Source: Moorella thermoacetica
GTDB lineage: Bacteria; Bacillota; DSM-521; Neomoorellales; Neomoorellaceae
Assembly: GCF_001267405.1 (NCBI RefSeq)
Contig: NZ_CP012369.1
Location: forward strand, 646,001-710,000
Length of the DNA stretch: 64,000 nucleotides
Direction: 5' to 3'
Shown here one piece after another: positions 16,868 to 26,067 of this stretch. A program made the translations under genes and the position numbers. Every line of letters begins with the position of its first letter. Position 1 is the first letter of the stretch. Below the pieces are notes generated by a model. It was given only the letters and a program-made list of their open reading frames with translations, did no database searches and had not been told where the DNA came from.

Positions 16868-17151
16868 GCTTTCACCTGACCTTTCGCCACCGGGAGGGCC
16901 CGGATTTGATTTTTAATTAGTACGAGGATTTCCACCCCTCCCCCCAACAGTATACCAGAGGCTATTAGCGGTTGCAATGGCAGGAAGGGCGCTATATAAT
17001 GCTAATTGAGCAAAAGCTTTGGCATAAGAGTTTCACAGCCGTCGCTTGCCAGCCATGCCAATTTCTTAGGATTTTCTCAGGTTGTCTTAATTTTAATTTC
17101 AACTTCCTATTTTATAATACCCCTCAAAGAAAAAGATTGGAGGTATGAAGT

Positions 17152-18312
17152 ATGTGGCGACGAGATGGACGAGCAAGGATTTCCGCGCTGCTGGTCTTAT
17201 TAATTTTCCTGGCCGGGGTAGCGGCTACGGCGGGTTTCTATCATATCACCGGCGCCACAGCCGGGCCCCAACAGGCGTACCAGAATGCTGTTAGCACAGC
17301 CCAGCCGGCCTCGGCCAGCATCCCGGCGGGACTGGGACCGGAGACCATTGCCGATATCGTTGACAAAACCGGCCCGGCGGTAGTGCGTATCGACACGGTG
17401 ACGGAAACCCAGGGCAGCAGCCCCTTCAATGACCCCTTCTTCCGGCAGTTTTTCGGCGACCAGTTTAATACCGGCCCTCAGGTCCAGCGAGCCCTGGGTT
17501 CGGGCTTTATTATCTCCAGCGACGGTTATATCCTGACCAACCAGCACGTCGTCGAGGGCGCCAGGCAGGTCAAGGTAACTATCGTCGGTTTTGACAAACC
17601 CCTGAATGCCCAGGTGATCGGCGCCGACAGTTCTCTGGACCTGGCGGTTTTGAAGGTCGATGCGGGTAAACCCCTGCCTTACCTGGCCTTGGGGGATACC
17701 AACAAGGTACGGGTTGGGGACTGGGCCATCGCCATCGGCAATCCTGACGGACTGGACCATACCGTCACCGTCGGTGTAATTAGCGCCAAGGGACGGCCCA
17801 TAGACGTCCAGAACCGCCATTATGAAAACCTGCTGCAGACGGACGCCGCTATTAACCCCGGCAACAGCGGCGGTCCCCTCCTGAACCTTAAAGGCGAAGT
17901 AATCGGCATCAATACCGCCGTTAACGCCGACGCCCAGGGAATCGGCTTCGCCATTCCCAGCAGCACGGTCCAGCCGGTCCTCAAGGACCTCATGACCAAG
18001 GGCAAGATTAGCCGGCCCTGGCTGGGGGTGGCCCTGCAACAGGTAACCCCGGACGTGGCCGACATCCTGGGCCTCCAGGGCCAGGAAGGTGCCGTGGTAG
18101 TCCAGGTGGTGAGCGGTAGCCCGGCCGCCAAAGCGGGCCTCCAAAAATATGACGTGATCCTGCAGGTTGATGGCCAGGCAGTAAAGGACGCCAGTGACCT
18201 GGTGAATAAGATCCAGAGTATGAAGATTGGCCAGCAGGTACAGCTCCAGGTCTTCCGCCGCGGTCAGACCTTAAATATCAGCGTAGTCCTGGGGGAAAAG
18301 CCGGCCCAGTAG
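17152..18312 (+). CDS. htrA: HtrA/DegP-family serine protease with one PDZ domain
   Basis: A 386-residue protein with an N-terminal signal anchor (ISALLVLLIFLAGVAATAGF). The trypsin-like domain has catalytic H132 (LTNQHVV), D163 (SSLDLAVL) and S239 (NPGNSGGPL). One C-terminal PDZ domain covers ~285-380. It is an extracytoplasmic quality-control protease. The ATG follows GGAGG by 8 bases and a TATAAT at 17113-17118 lies upstream. Confidence 0.96.
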   Translation: MWRRDGRARISALLVLLIFLAGVAATAGFYHITGATAGPQQAYQNAVSTAQPASASIPAGLGPETIADIVDKTGPAVVRIDTVTETQGSSPFNDPFFRQFFGDQFNTGPQVQRALGSGFIISSDGYILTNQHVVEGARQVKVTIVGFDKPLNAQVIGADSSLDLAVLKVDAGKPLPYLALGDTNKVRVGDWAIAIGNPDGLDHTVTVGVISAKGRPIDVQNRHYENLLQTDAAINPGNSGGPLLNLKGEVIGINTAVNADAQGIGFAIPSSTVQPVLKDLMTKGKISRPWLGVALQQVTPDVADILGLQGQEGAVVVQVVSGSPAAKAGLQKYDVILQVDGQAVKDASDLVNKIQSMKIGQQVQLQVFRRGQTLNISVVLGEKPAQ

Positions 18313-18337
18313 GGATTTAATGGACACCCAGTAAAAG

Positions 18338-18368
18338 TTCCGGGAGGATGCCCTTCCGGAATTTTTTT
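18338..18368 (+). terminator. Terminator of htrA
   Basis: A 10-bp stem (TTCCGGGAGG/CCTTCCGGAA, one G-T pair) with a 4-base loop, followed by seven Ts. Confidence 0.85.
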
Positions 18369-18416
18369 ATTGGCGGTTAAAGGTTCGTGGCCGAATATCT
18401 GGAGCCGCCTCCAGCC

Positions 18417-19937
18417 TTAATCCCGCCGCCACCGGGGAAGGAACATACGCAAGAGGTCCGGGGCCGGTAGCTTGAAGGGGAAAGGCTTTCGAGCCGGTGC
18501 GGGCATCTCCAGGGGTGAGGGCCGGTAGGTCGGCCGGGGGACGGCTTTAGATTCCTCCTCCCGGGCCAGGACGCTATGGCGACGGCCGTAGGCGAAATAA
18601 ACCACCAGTCCCAGGGTTACCCAGACGCCGAAACGAATCCAGGTTAGACCTGGCAGGTTGAAGAAAAGGTAAACGGCAAATGCTATGGCCAGGAGGGGCG
18701 TCCAGGGCATCAGGGGCACTTTGAAGGGCCGTTTCAGGTCCGGCTGGGTGCGCCTCAGGACCATGACGCCCACGGAAACCACAAAAAAGGCAGACAAGGT
18801 ACCTACATTGGCCAGCTCGGCAATGATATCCACCGGCAGGAAGCCGCCGATGAGGGTGATAAAGGCGCCGACGATTAATGTTGTCAGCCAGGGGGTATGG
18901 AAGCGAGGGTGGACCCTGGTAAAGAGAGGGGGCAGCAGGCCGTCGCGGCCCATGGCCATAAAGACCCGGCTCTGGGCAAAGATGTTTACCAGCAGGACGC
19001 TTGTCAAACCGGCCAGGGCGCCGGTGCCCACAATAAGGGAAGCTCCACGGACGCCGGCAGCCAGCAGGCCGGTGGTCACCGGGGAAGGGGTGTTCAAGTT
19101 GGTGTAGGGCGTCAAACCAGTCAGAACAATGGTAACGGCCACATATAATATAGTGGCGAGGGCCAGGGAGCCGATGATTCCCAGGGGTAATTCCCGTGCC
19201 GGGTCGCGCACCTCCTCGGCGGCAGTAGCCACGGCATCGAAGCCGATGTAGGCGAAAAAGATAATAGCCGCCCCGTGGACGACACCGGTGACGCCGAAGG
19301 GGAGGAAGGGGTGCCAGTAGGCCGGGTTTACCCGCGGGGCGCCTAAGGCCAGGAAGGCCAGGATCACCAGGATTTTTACCCCGACGATAATCTTATTAGT
19401 CCGGGCACTGGTGGTGGTGCCGACAATGGCCACTCCGGTCATAACGACGGTGATCAAGATAGCCGGCAGGTTAACCAGGCCGCCGCTTAAGGGAGAATTG
19501 ACCAGGGCCCGGGGCAGAAAGACCCCCACAGACGCCAGCATATCGGTGATGTAACCGCTCCAGCCTACAGCCACGGCCCCCGAGGCCACCAGGTATTCCA
19601 GTACCAGGTTCCAGCCCACGAGCCAGGCGATAATCTCGCCCAGGGAAGCGTAAGCATAGGTATAGGCGCTGCCGGTCACCGGGATCATGGCGGCCATTTC
19701 AGCGTAAACGAGGGCCGCCAGGCCTGCCGCCAGGCCGGAGAGGATAAAGGAGAAAACCAGGGCCGGGCCGGCGTAGTTGGCGGCAGCCACTCCCGTCAGG
19801 ACAAAAATCCCGGAGCCGATAATTGCCCCTACACCCAGGGCGACTAGTTCCGGCGTGCCAATGCTCCGCTTGAGCTTTTGATTGTCTCCAGCTTCCTGCA
19901 TCAGGTCAGCTATTTTTTTGGTTCGCCAGATGCCCAT
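18417..19937 (-). CDS. APC-superfamily amino acid permease (cationic amino acid transporter-like)
   Basis: A 506-residue polytopic protein with about 12-14 membrane segments. The N-terminal region has the APC signature VALGVGAIIGSGIFVLTG. ALVYAEMAAMIPVTGSAYTY and FAYIGFDAVATAAEEVRDPARELP are characteristic of the CAT/YfnA branch. It should import an amino acid by proton symport. A strong SD (GGAGGAGGG) precedes the ATG. It is convergent with htrA and divergent from the M1 peptidase gene. Confidence 0.94.
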   Translation of the reverse strand: MGIWRTKKIADLMQEAGDNQKLKRSIGTPELVALGVGAIIGSGIFVLTGVAAANYAGPALVFSFILSGLAAGLAALVYAEMAAMIPVTGSAYTYAYASLGEIIAWLVGWNLVLEYLVASGAVAVGWSGYITDMLASVGVFLPRALVNSPLSGGLVNLPAILITVVMTGVAIVGTTTSARTNKIIVGVKILVILAFLALGAPRVNPAYWHPFLPFGVTGVVHGAAIIFFAYIGFDAVATAAEEVRDPARELPLGIIGSLALATILYVAVTIVLTGLTPYTNLNTPSPVTTGLLAAGVRGASLIVGTGALAGLTSVLLVNIFAQSRVFMAMGRDGLLPPLFTRVHPRFHTPWLTTLIVGAFITLIGGFLPVDIIAELANVGTLSAFFVVSVGVMVLRRTQPDLKRPFKVPLMPWTPLLAIAFAVYLFFNLPGLTWIRFGVWVTLGLVVYFAYGRRHSVLAREEESKAVPRPTYRPSPLEMPAPARKPFPFKLPAPDLLRMFLPRWRRD

Positions 19938-20150
19938 TTTTTCCCTCCTCCCGGATAACTGTAGTCTTATTATGTACCTGGCGGCGGTACCTATGCGGGC
20001 AGGATTTTCCGGGAAGCCTTTTATTGTTAAAGGTGCAACCTGCCCATCATCCTGGTCAGGGGCGGTACCCTCTGTAAGGGTTAATTTTTCATGATTACAG
20101 CAGGAGAAAGGGTGAGGCTGTCGAAATAAAGGGCGAGGCGGTGGAACGTT

Positions 20151-21851
20151 TTGCCCAAGAGGATAGTGGGGATGGCAGTCTTAAGCCTCGCCATCCTGGC
20201 TTTCTTTTTTTATCCCCGGCTCGTCCCGGAGCCGGCGGCGATTGCGACGGATGCTACTTTCAAACAGGTGGTCCTGGACCCACCGCCCCTGGAAGCAGAC
20301 GGGCAGGTACTCGTTTCGGCGGGGGATTTTCTACCCCTGGCCGGCGGCAGCGCCGACTGGTATAATGGCCAGGGCGTCCTCAGGGGGGCGGGGAGCGCCA
20401 GAGTTGTTGCCGGCAGCCCGGTGGCTACCCTCAACGGCGAGCCCCGGCAGCTCAAAGTACCCCCCCGCCTGGTGGGCGATAAACTCTACATCCCCCTCCA
20501 GCTGGCCCTGGCAGTGCTGGGGACTTCGAGTAGCCAGGGGGGATCTGACCTGCCCCTGCCGCCCCTCCGGGGCAGCACAGGGGTCCGTTTTCGTTACTAC
20601 CCCGTCTACGACCTCCAGGCCCGTTACGACCCGGCCAGCGGCGAGATTCAGGGAGAACTGCTCCTGGCTTACCAGAATCCTTTCCTCACTCCTTTGCGGC
20701 AGCTCAATTTCAACCTCCCGGCCAATGCTCCCTTCGGTAATGGCGCCAGCCTGGCGGTCACCAGGGCGGTCGTAAACAACCGGCCGGTGGCGGTACACTT
20801 CAAGGGCAGCCGGTTGGAGGTGCCCCTACCACGGGCCCTGGCCCCTAGGGAGACCCTTTCCGTGGTCCTTTCCTTTAAGACTATAGTACCGCCGGGGGAT
20901 ATGCGCCTGGGCCGGGATGGGAACCTGAGCACGGTATCCGGCTGGTACCCTATCCTGGCTCCCCCCACGGAGGATACCTGGGCCGGGGTGGCCGGTACGG
21001 CCTATGGCGACCCTTACTTCGCCGGCGCAGCCTATTACCTGGTGCGGCTCACCCTGCCATCCGGCTATCAGGTCCTGGCCAGTTCCCGGCTGACGGGACG
21101 CCAGGAAAGGGGAGAATGGACAGACTGGTCTTTTAATAGCGACCAGCCGGTACGGGAGTTTGCCTTTACAGCGGCCCCGGACTGGCAATTCACCACCCGC
21201 CAGGCGGGCAGGGTGCAACTGGTAGTTGCGTCCCGGGGGGAGATGGCGCCGGCGGTCCTGGATGTCGCCGCCCGCGCTCTGGAGTTTTTCCAGAAGCTCT
21301 ATGGACCTTATCCTTACAGCTACCTGCATATAGCCTTTGTCCCCCTGGACAACCTGGCCGGCATGGAATACCCTGGCCTGTTGCTCCTGAGCAACCGCAA
21401 ACCATATAACCCTGCCGTAGTCGTTCACGAGGTCGCCCACCAGTGGTGGTACAATCTGGTGGGTAACGACACCCGGCAGGCGGCCTGGATTGACGAGGGC
21501 TTGGCCGAGTACAGCACCCTCCTGTTTTACCGGCACTTCGATCCCGGCCTTTATCAGGCCAAACTGGCCGAGATTACCCAACTCGCTGCCCGCACCGGTG
21601 CGCCCATCAACCTCCCCCTGGAGGAATACGGTAGCGAACAGGACTACCGCCAGGCTGTCTACAACCGGGGGGCGATGTTCTGGCTGGAACTGGAAAGGAT
21701 GGCCGGTGAAGAACAATTAAAGGAGGCCCTGGCCTATGTCCAGCGCTATTACCGTTACGAGATTATCCCGCCCAGGGCCCTGCTGACAATTATTACGTAT
21801 TATGGCAAGCTAGATTCCAACAATTTCAGTCCATTTTTACGGAACAAATAA
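20151..21851 (+). CDS. Secreted/anchored M1-family metallopeptidase
   Basis: A 566-residue protein with an N-terminal hydrophobic signal (IVGMAVLSLAILAFFFYP). A copper-amine-oxidase-like stalk domain (~30-125) follows, then an M1 domain. The zinc site HEVAHQWW is followed 18 residues later by E in WIDEGLAEY. GMEYPG is the M1 exopeptidase GxMEN-like motif in altered form. It probably degrades peptides outside the membrane. The start is uncertain: TTG 20151 keeps the basic residues of a signal peptide and has GGCGGTGG upstream; ATG 20172 is an alternative. Confidence 0.88.
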   Translation: MPKRIVGMAVLSLAILAFFFYPRLVPEPAAIATDATFKQVVLDPPPLEADGQVLVSAGDFLPLAGGSADWYNGQGVLRGAGSARVVAGSPVATLNGEPRQLKVPPRLVGDKLYIPLQLALAVLGTSSSQGGSDLPLPPLRGSTGVRFRYYPVYDLQARYDPASGEIQGELLLAYQNPFLTPLRQLNFNLPANAPFGNGASLAVTRAVVNNRPVAVHFKGSRLEVPLPRALAPRETLSVVLSFKTIVPPGDMRLGRDGNLSTVSGWYPILAPPTEDTWAGVAGTAYGDPYFAGAAYYLVRLTLPSGYQVLASSRLTGRQERGEWTDWSFNSDQPVREFAFTAAPDWQFTTRQAGRVQLVVASRGEMAPAVLDVAARALEFFQKLYGPYPYSYLHIAFVPLDNLAGMEYPGLLLLSNRKPYNPAVVVHEVAHQWWYNLVGNDTRQAAWIDEGLAEYSTLLFYRHFDPGLYQAKLAEITQLAARTGAPINLPLEEYGSEQDYRQAVYNRGAMFWLELERMAGEEQLKEALAYVQRYYRYEIIPPRALLTIITYYGKLDSNNFSPFLRNK

Positions 21852-21899
21852 CCCCGGCCGGCGTCTAATAATATGGAAGCACGAAGAGGGGCGACCGGA

Positions 21900-22874
21900 A
21901 TGAGCCAGGTAGTTAAATATGTGGCGGAGTGCTGGTCCTGGGGAAACCGGGTGTTCAGGCAACCCTGGCGGCCGGATTGGCCGGTAATTATCCTGCGCCT
22001 GGAGCAATTTGCAACCCTGGTGGGGCTGGTGGCAGTTATTATGACCGCCGGCGGTGACAGCCTGGTCCGGTCTGCCGGGAAGCCGGGGGTTCATTTCCCG
22101 GCCGCGCCAACACCACCCGGCCAGTACCTGGAGGCGGTAAAACAGCCGGTAATGACCATTTCTCCGGTTGTCCCGGCGGTGGCAAAAGGGGAAACGGCTT
22201 TCACCCCGGGTGACCAGCCTGGGGGGTGGGGGAGCAGCCCGCCGGGTGCAGCCCCGCCCCGGCAGGACCTCCAGCCCTTACGCCAGGTAGCTGGTGCCGG
22301 CCACCGGGTGGCCATTACCTTTGACGATGGGCCCTCGCCAGGCTGGACGGATCGTTACTTGAAGGTCCTGGCGGCCATGGGGACCAGGGCCACCTTTTTC
22401 ATGGTCGGCAGCCAGGCGGTAGCCCACCCGGATCTGGTCAAGGCCGTTCTGGCCGGCAATAACGAGGTGGCCAGCCACTCCTGGCGTCATGCCAACCTGA
22501 GCATGGTTTCCCGGGAAGCGGCTCGGGAGGACTTAAGCCAGACCGCCAGCGCCCTGGCCGCCATTACGGGCCAGAAGGTCAAGTATTTCCGGCCTCCCTA
22601 TGGCGCTATGGGGCCTAACCTCCTGGCTGCGGCCGGGGACGTGGGTGAGAAGACCGTCACCTGGAGCGTCGATCCCCGGGACTGGTCCAATCCCGGCCCC
22701 CAGGCGATCATCCAGCGGGTTATGGCCAATGTCCGCGACGGCAGCATTATCCTTCTCCATGAGGCCCACCCCGGTACCCTGGTCGCCCTGCCGATACTCA
22801 TTAAAGAACTCCGTGACCGGGGCTATGAAATAGTGACCGTATCGGAACTTATTGCCGCCGGTAAAATCCCCTAA
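21900..22874 (+). CDS. Polysaccharide deacetylase (NodB domain), membrane-anchored
   Basis: About 324 residues. A hydrophobic segment near residues 35-55 and a proline-rich linker precede the NodB domain. The domain starts at VAITFDDGPSPGW, which carries the metal-binding Asp pair. SHSWRHANLS gives the His-x3-His site, and RPPYG and ILLHE complete the motifs. The substrate is likely peptidoglycan or another N-acetylated glycan. ATG 21900 has GAGGGG 8 bases upstream; ATG 21873 has none. Confidence 0.9.
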   Translation: MSQVVKYVAECWSWGNRVFRQPWRPDWPVIILRLEQFATLVGLVAVIMTAGGDSLVRSAGKPGVHFPAAPTPPGQYLEAVKQPVMTISPVVPAVAKGETAFTPGDQPGGWGSSPPGAAPPRQDLQPLRQVAGAGHRVAITFDDGPSPGWTDRYLKVLAAMGTRATFFMVGSQAVAHPDLVKAVLAGNNEVASHSWRHANLSMVSREAAREDLSQTASALAAITGQKVKYFRPPYGAMGPNLLAAAGDVGEKTVTWSVDPRDWSNPGPQAIIQRVMANVRDGSIILLHEAHPGTLVALPILIKELRDRGYEIVTVSELIAAGKIP

Positions 22875-23036
22875 GACCCGGCGTCTCTACCGGCCCTCAT
22901 GCGGCTCCCCGTAGTGAACCCCCGCACCTTGCCCCAACCTTCATTTACATTGTTCGCTGGTTGGGGCGTCGGCCCCCTGGGGGCCCCTCCTGCAAATAGC
23001 CTTACCGCCCGCCGGCAATTTCTCTCCTGGTATATC

Positions 23037-23067
23037 TTGCATATTCTTCCTCTCCTGCGGTATAATA
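23037..23067 (+). promoter_or_regulatory. Putative sigma-A promoter of the riboswitch-MCP transcript
   Basis: TTGCAT (23037-23042) and perfect TATAAT (23062-23067), spacer 19 bases (slightly long). It places transcription start about 20 bases before the aptamer. Confidence 0.5.
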
Positions 23068-23090
23068 AGGGCGAAAAAAGGAAAAATTCC

Positions 23091-23180
23091 CCGAAAGGGC
23101 AAACCTGCTGAAAGGCAGGGGCGCAAAACTAGAGGGTCTACAGCCTTCACGGGCCATGACAGCCAGTTACCACGGGTGGA
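23091..23180 (+). promoter_or_regulatory. Cyclic di-GMP-I (GEMM) riboswitch aptamer upstream of MCP
   Basis: The class-I c-di-GMP pattern is present. GGGCAAAC leads into a GAAA-tetraloop hairpin (CCTGC-TGAAAG-GCAGG). Next come GGCGCAAAACTA, GGGTCTA, and the second-arm receptor ATGACAGCCAGTTACC. A terminator directly follows and the next gene is a methyl-accepting chemotaxis gene, a common target of this class. Whether c-di-GMP turns expression on or off cannot be read reliably. Confidence 0.9.
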
Positions 23181-23185
23181 ACGGG

Positions 23186-23208
23186 GCTACCCAGGGGGTA
23201 GCCTTTTA
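23186..23208 (+). terminator. Expression-platform terminator of the first c-di-GMP riboswitch
   Basis: Stem GGCTACCC/GGGTAGCC (8 bp, 3-base loop) followed by TTTT, starting 6 bases after the aptamer and 30 bases before the MCP start codon. Confidence 0.8.
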
Positions 23209-23237
23209 AATTTTGTCCAGGCAGGAGGAGGGTTCTT

Positions 23238-25028
23238 ATGAGGTTTAAACTATTTAAAAAAAAGGGACTGCAGGTAGAAGGGCCGGACCCCCGGGCTCAA
23301 AAGAAGGCCCGGGCCGGAGGGAAGACGGGCGGTTTCTTCAGCCGCTTGAGCCTGGGGGTCAGGCTGGCGACCGGGTTCTGCCTGGTCATCGCCATTTTTG
23401 TCGCGGTGGTCATTTACGTCAATTTTAACCTCTTGCAGGTAGCCGCCCTTACCAACAGGGTAACTATCATGTACAACCAGGGCATGCTCTATAACGAGAT
23501 GACCAGTTCCATCTGGGACGCTTACCGGCGGGCTACCGATTACATAATCAATGGTTCCCAGACCCACGCCTTGGGCTTTGACGACGCCATGAAGCGCTTT
23601 GATACCGCCCGCGCCCAGCTAGAAGGGCAACAACTCGACAGCCAGACGGCCGGCTACCTGACGGCCATGGCGCAGGCTGCCAAGAGTTTTACTGACACCT
23701 TCAAAAACAGCATCTTGAACACCAGCCAGAGTGACCGCATGGCGGCCCTGCCCATCCTGAGCTTCCAGATGGGGGCCTCCCTGGATAACATCAATAACAT
23801 CGGTACCCATATGAACAAGGGTATAAGCGAAGAAACCGCCGCGGCGGAAGAACAACTGGCTGCCGCCGTCCGGAACGCCCGGGCCACCCTGCTCTCTGGA
23901 TTAATCCTGTCCCTGCTCCTGGGCCTGGCGATCGCCTGGTTTATCAACCGCATGGTGGGCCGTTCCCTGGGCCAGGTGGCGGCCTATGCCGCCCGGGTGG
24001 CCGAGGGGGACCTCACGGCCGAACCCCTTCATATCACCAGTAAAGACGAGGTCGGCAAGCTGGCTGCGGCCTTCAATACCATGGGCGAAAACCTGCGCCA
24101 GCTCATCAGCCGCGTGCGCGACATGACCGGCCAGGTGGCTTCCGCCAGCCAGGACCTGGTCCGGATGTCCCAGGAAGTAGGAGATGCCGTCCGCCAGGTA
24201 GCCGCCACCGTTCAGGAAATGGCCAAAGGGGCCGAAGACCAGGCCCAGCAGGTCAGCGAGACGGCGACAGCCACCGACGGCCAGGCGGCCAAGGTAGAGG
24301 AGGTCCACCGCGACACCGAGGATATGGCTGCTGCTTCCGATCAGGTGGCGGCCAGGGCCGCCGAAGGGGCCAGAGCCGTGGCCGAGGCCACGGATCAGAT
24401 GGCGGCCATATCCCAGCGTATGGAGCGCATGGCCCGCGCCGTCGAGGAACTGGGCAACCGTTCCCAGCAAATCGGCCAGATTGTCGGCGTCATCTCCGGC
24501 ATCGCCGAGCAGACCAACCTCCTGGCCCTCAACGCCGCCATTGAGGCGGCCCGGGCCGGCGAGCAAGGACGGGGTTTCGCCGTGGTCGCCGAAGAGGTAC
24601 GTAAACTGGCCGAGCAATCAGCCGGGGCTACCAAGCAGATCGTGGAGCTGGTCCAGGAGATCTAGCGGGAGACTGAACAAGTGGTCGCCAGTATGGCCGA
24701 GGGTTCCCGGGACGTCCAGCAGGGTACCGAGGTGGTGGCCCGCACCGGCAAAGCCTTCAGCGCCATCGACCAGGCCATCCATACCCTGGTAGGCAAGATT
24801 AAAAACGTGGCCGAAAAGGCGGAAGACATGTACGCCGGTTCCCGCCAGGTCAAGGAACGAGTAGAGAGCATTGCCGCCGGCATCGAAGAAGCCGCCGCCA
24901 GCACCCAGCAGGTTTCGGCCTCCACGGAAGAGCAATCAGCGGCCGTGGATCAGATCAGCCAGGCGGCCCGGCAACTGGCAGCCGCCGCCAGTAACCTGGA
25001 GGAGGCTGTGGCCAGGTTTAAACTTTAG
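23238..25028 (+). pseudogene. Methyl-accepting chemotaxis protein interrupted by an in-frame TAG
   Basis: The frame encodes an MCP of about 595 residues. It has TM1 (~45-70), a periplasmic four-helix sensor, TM2 (~215-235), HAMP and a signalling domain with the hairpin tip [25 protein letters not shown] at 24663-24665 interrupts it after LVQEI. The same frame then runs 121 more codons and completes the C-terminal helix (RETEQVVASM to AVARFKL). Related MCPs commonly carry Gln here (IQRET), so CAG to TAG is the simplest explanation. The truncated 475-residue product would lack the returning helix and probably not signal. A sequencing error is possible. The SD is AGGAGGAGGG. Confidence 0.85.
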
Positions 25029-25170
25029 CCCGGGAGAAGGAAGCGTTAATATGGCGCGTACGCCCCTGGAGCGAGTCGTTTGCCCTGTAGCCTGGGAGAG
25101 TGAAACCTCCTGGCGTTTACCATGGGGTACGCGTTCCCGGCGCCACCGATAGGATGGGCACGGAAGTCCC

Positions 25171-25213
25171 GCCGGGGCCGAACCCGCTGCGGAGGCGGGC
25201 CGCCGGCCCCGGC
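25171..25213 (-). terminator. GC-rich double hairpin after the DUF1540 gene
   Basis: A perfect 10-bp outer stem (GCCGGGGCCG/CGGCCCCGGC) and an inner CCCGC/GCGGG stem. It begins 11 bases past the DUF1540 stop on the minus strand and could also end the MCP transcript. No T-run. Confidence 0.5.
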
Positions 25214-25224
25214 TTCATCAACAT

Positions 25225-25383
25225 TTAAGCCCGGGCCTGGAAGGTTTCGCACTCAGTGGAGCGGTCGTTGACGGCGCTGGAGGTATTCGGCGTCCCCTGG
25301 ACGGCGATGGTAATCTTTTGAGCTTCGCAGTCGCCGTCCTGCCAGTAGATGCAGTTGGCCACCCGGCAATTCACTTTAGGCAT
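25225..25383 (-). CDS. DUF1540 domain small cysteine protein
   Basis: A 52-residue product. It has the family pattern NCRVANCIYWQDGDCEAQ, then an extended strand (KITIAVQG) and the final CETF. Four cysteines suggest metal binding. The ATG at 25383 has GGAAGGGA upstream on the minus strand. DUF1540 proteins are frequent in Clostridia, with unknown function. It lies between the MCP gene and cheW on the opposite strand. Confidence 0.85.
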   Translation of the reverse strand: MPKVNCRVANCIYWQDGDCEAQKITIAVQGTPNTSSAVNDRSTECETFQARA

Positions 25384-25578
25384 TTCTTATCCCTTCCTGC
25401 ATGGCAGGGCTGGTTCCCTGCAGGAGCGGTTTATCCAGGGGCGCCTGCCGGCAACCTGCCCATCAGGTTAGATTAGTTTTTTCGTCTTTTAGCTTGAACT
25501 TCCGGGAGGAAAATTATGCCTGCCACGGAGGAATCCGGCCCCGGGCGCAGAATCTCCTGTTAGAAAGGTGGAATGCAT

Positions 25579-26067
25579 ATGGCAACCGATACGGCTCCGG
25601 AAATCCAGCTGGTGGTCTTCCAGCTGGCCGGCGAGACCTACGGCGTCGATATCAACCACGTGCAAGAGATCATCCGCATGCAGAGTATCACCGCGATCCC
25701 GAGGACTCCGGCCTTTGTGGAAGGGGTTATCAACCTGCGCGGCCGGATTATCCCCATCCTCGACATGCATAAGCGTTTTCACCTGCCGGCCGCCGAGACT
25801 ACGAACAATACCCGCATCATGGTCGTCGAGCTGGGTCAGGTAACAGTAGGCATGATCGTCGACTCGGTTTCCGAGGTCCTGCGCCTCCCGACTACGAGCA
25901 TCGAACCGCCGCCGCCCATGATCAGCGGTATCGATGTCGCCTATTTAAAGGGCGTTGGCAAGTGGAACGACAGGCTGATTATCCTCCTGGATCTGGATCG
26001 GGTGTTGCAGGAGAGCGAGCAACGTGAACTGCAGCGAGAAGTAGCTGCCGGGGTGGAGACCAGATGA
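25579..26067 (+). CDS. cheW: Chemotaxis coupling protein CheW
   Basis: A 162-residue CheW domain (VVFQLAGETYGVDINHVQEI, then VEGVINLRGRIIPILDM). CheW links chemoreceptors to CheA. ATG 25579 is 8 bases from AAAGGTGG; an ATG two codons upstream is too close. The stop overlaps the cheA start (ATGA). Confidence 0.96.
   Translation: MATDTAPEIQLVVFQLAGETYGVDINHVQEIIRMQSITAIPRTPAFVEGVINLRGRIIPILDMHKRFHLPAAETTNNTRIMVVELGQVTVGMIVDSVSEVLRLPTTSIEPPPPMISGIDVAYLKGVGKWNDRLIILLDLDRVLQESEQRELQREVAAGVETR

Noticed and set aside
17006-17203. 65-codon plus-strand frame before htrA
   Set aside because: It overlaps the htrA SD and signal-anchor coding region in another frame and has no SD of its own.
17200-18144. 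Long minus-strand open frame opposite htrA
   Set aside because: Antisense of a certain protease gene whose catalytic triad is intact; no independent evidence.
19938-20150. Possible T-box or other riboswitch upstream of the APC permease (GGTACCGCC-like pieces on the minus strand)
   Set aside because: The T-box core (GGTGGTACCGCG) and specifier features are not present; only short partial matches and a small ACCCT/AGGGT hairpin are seen.
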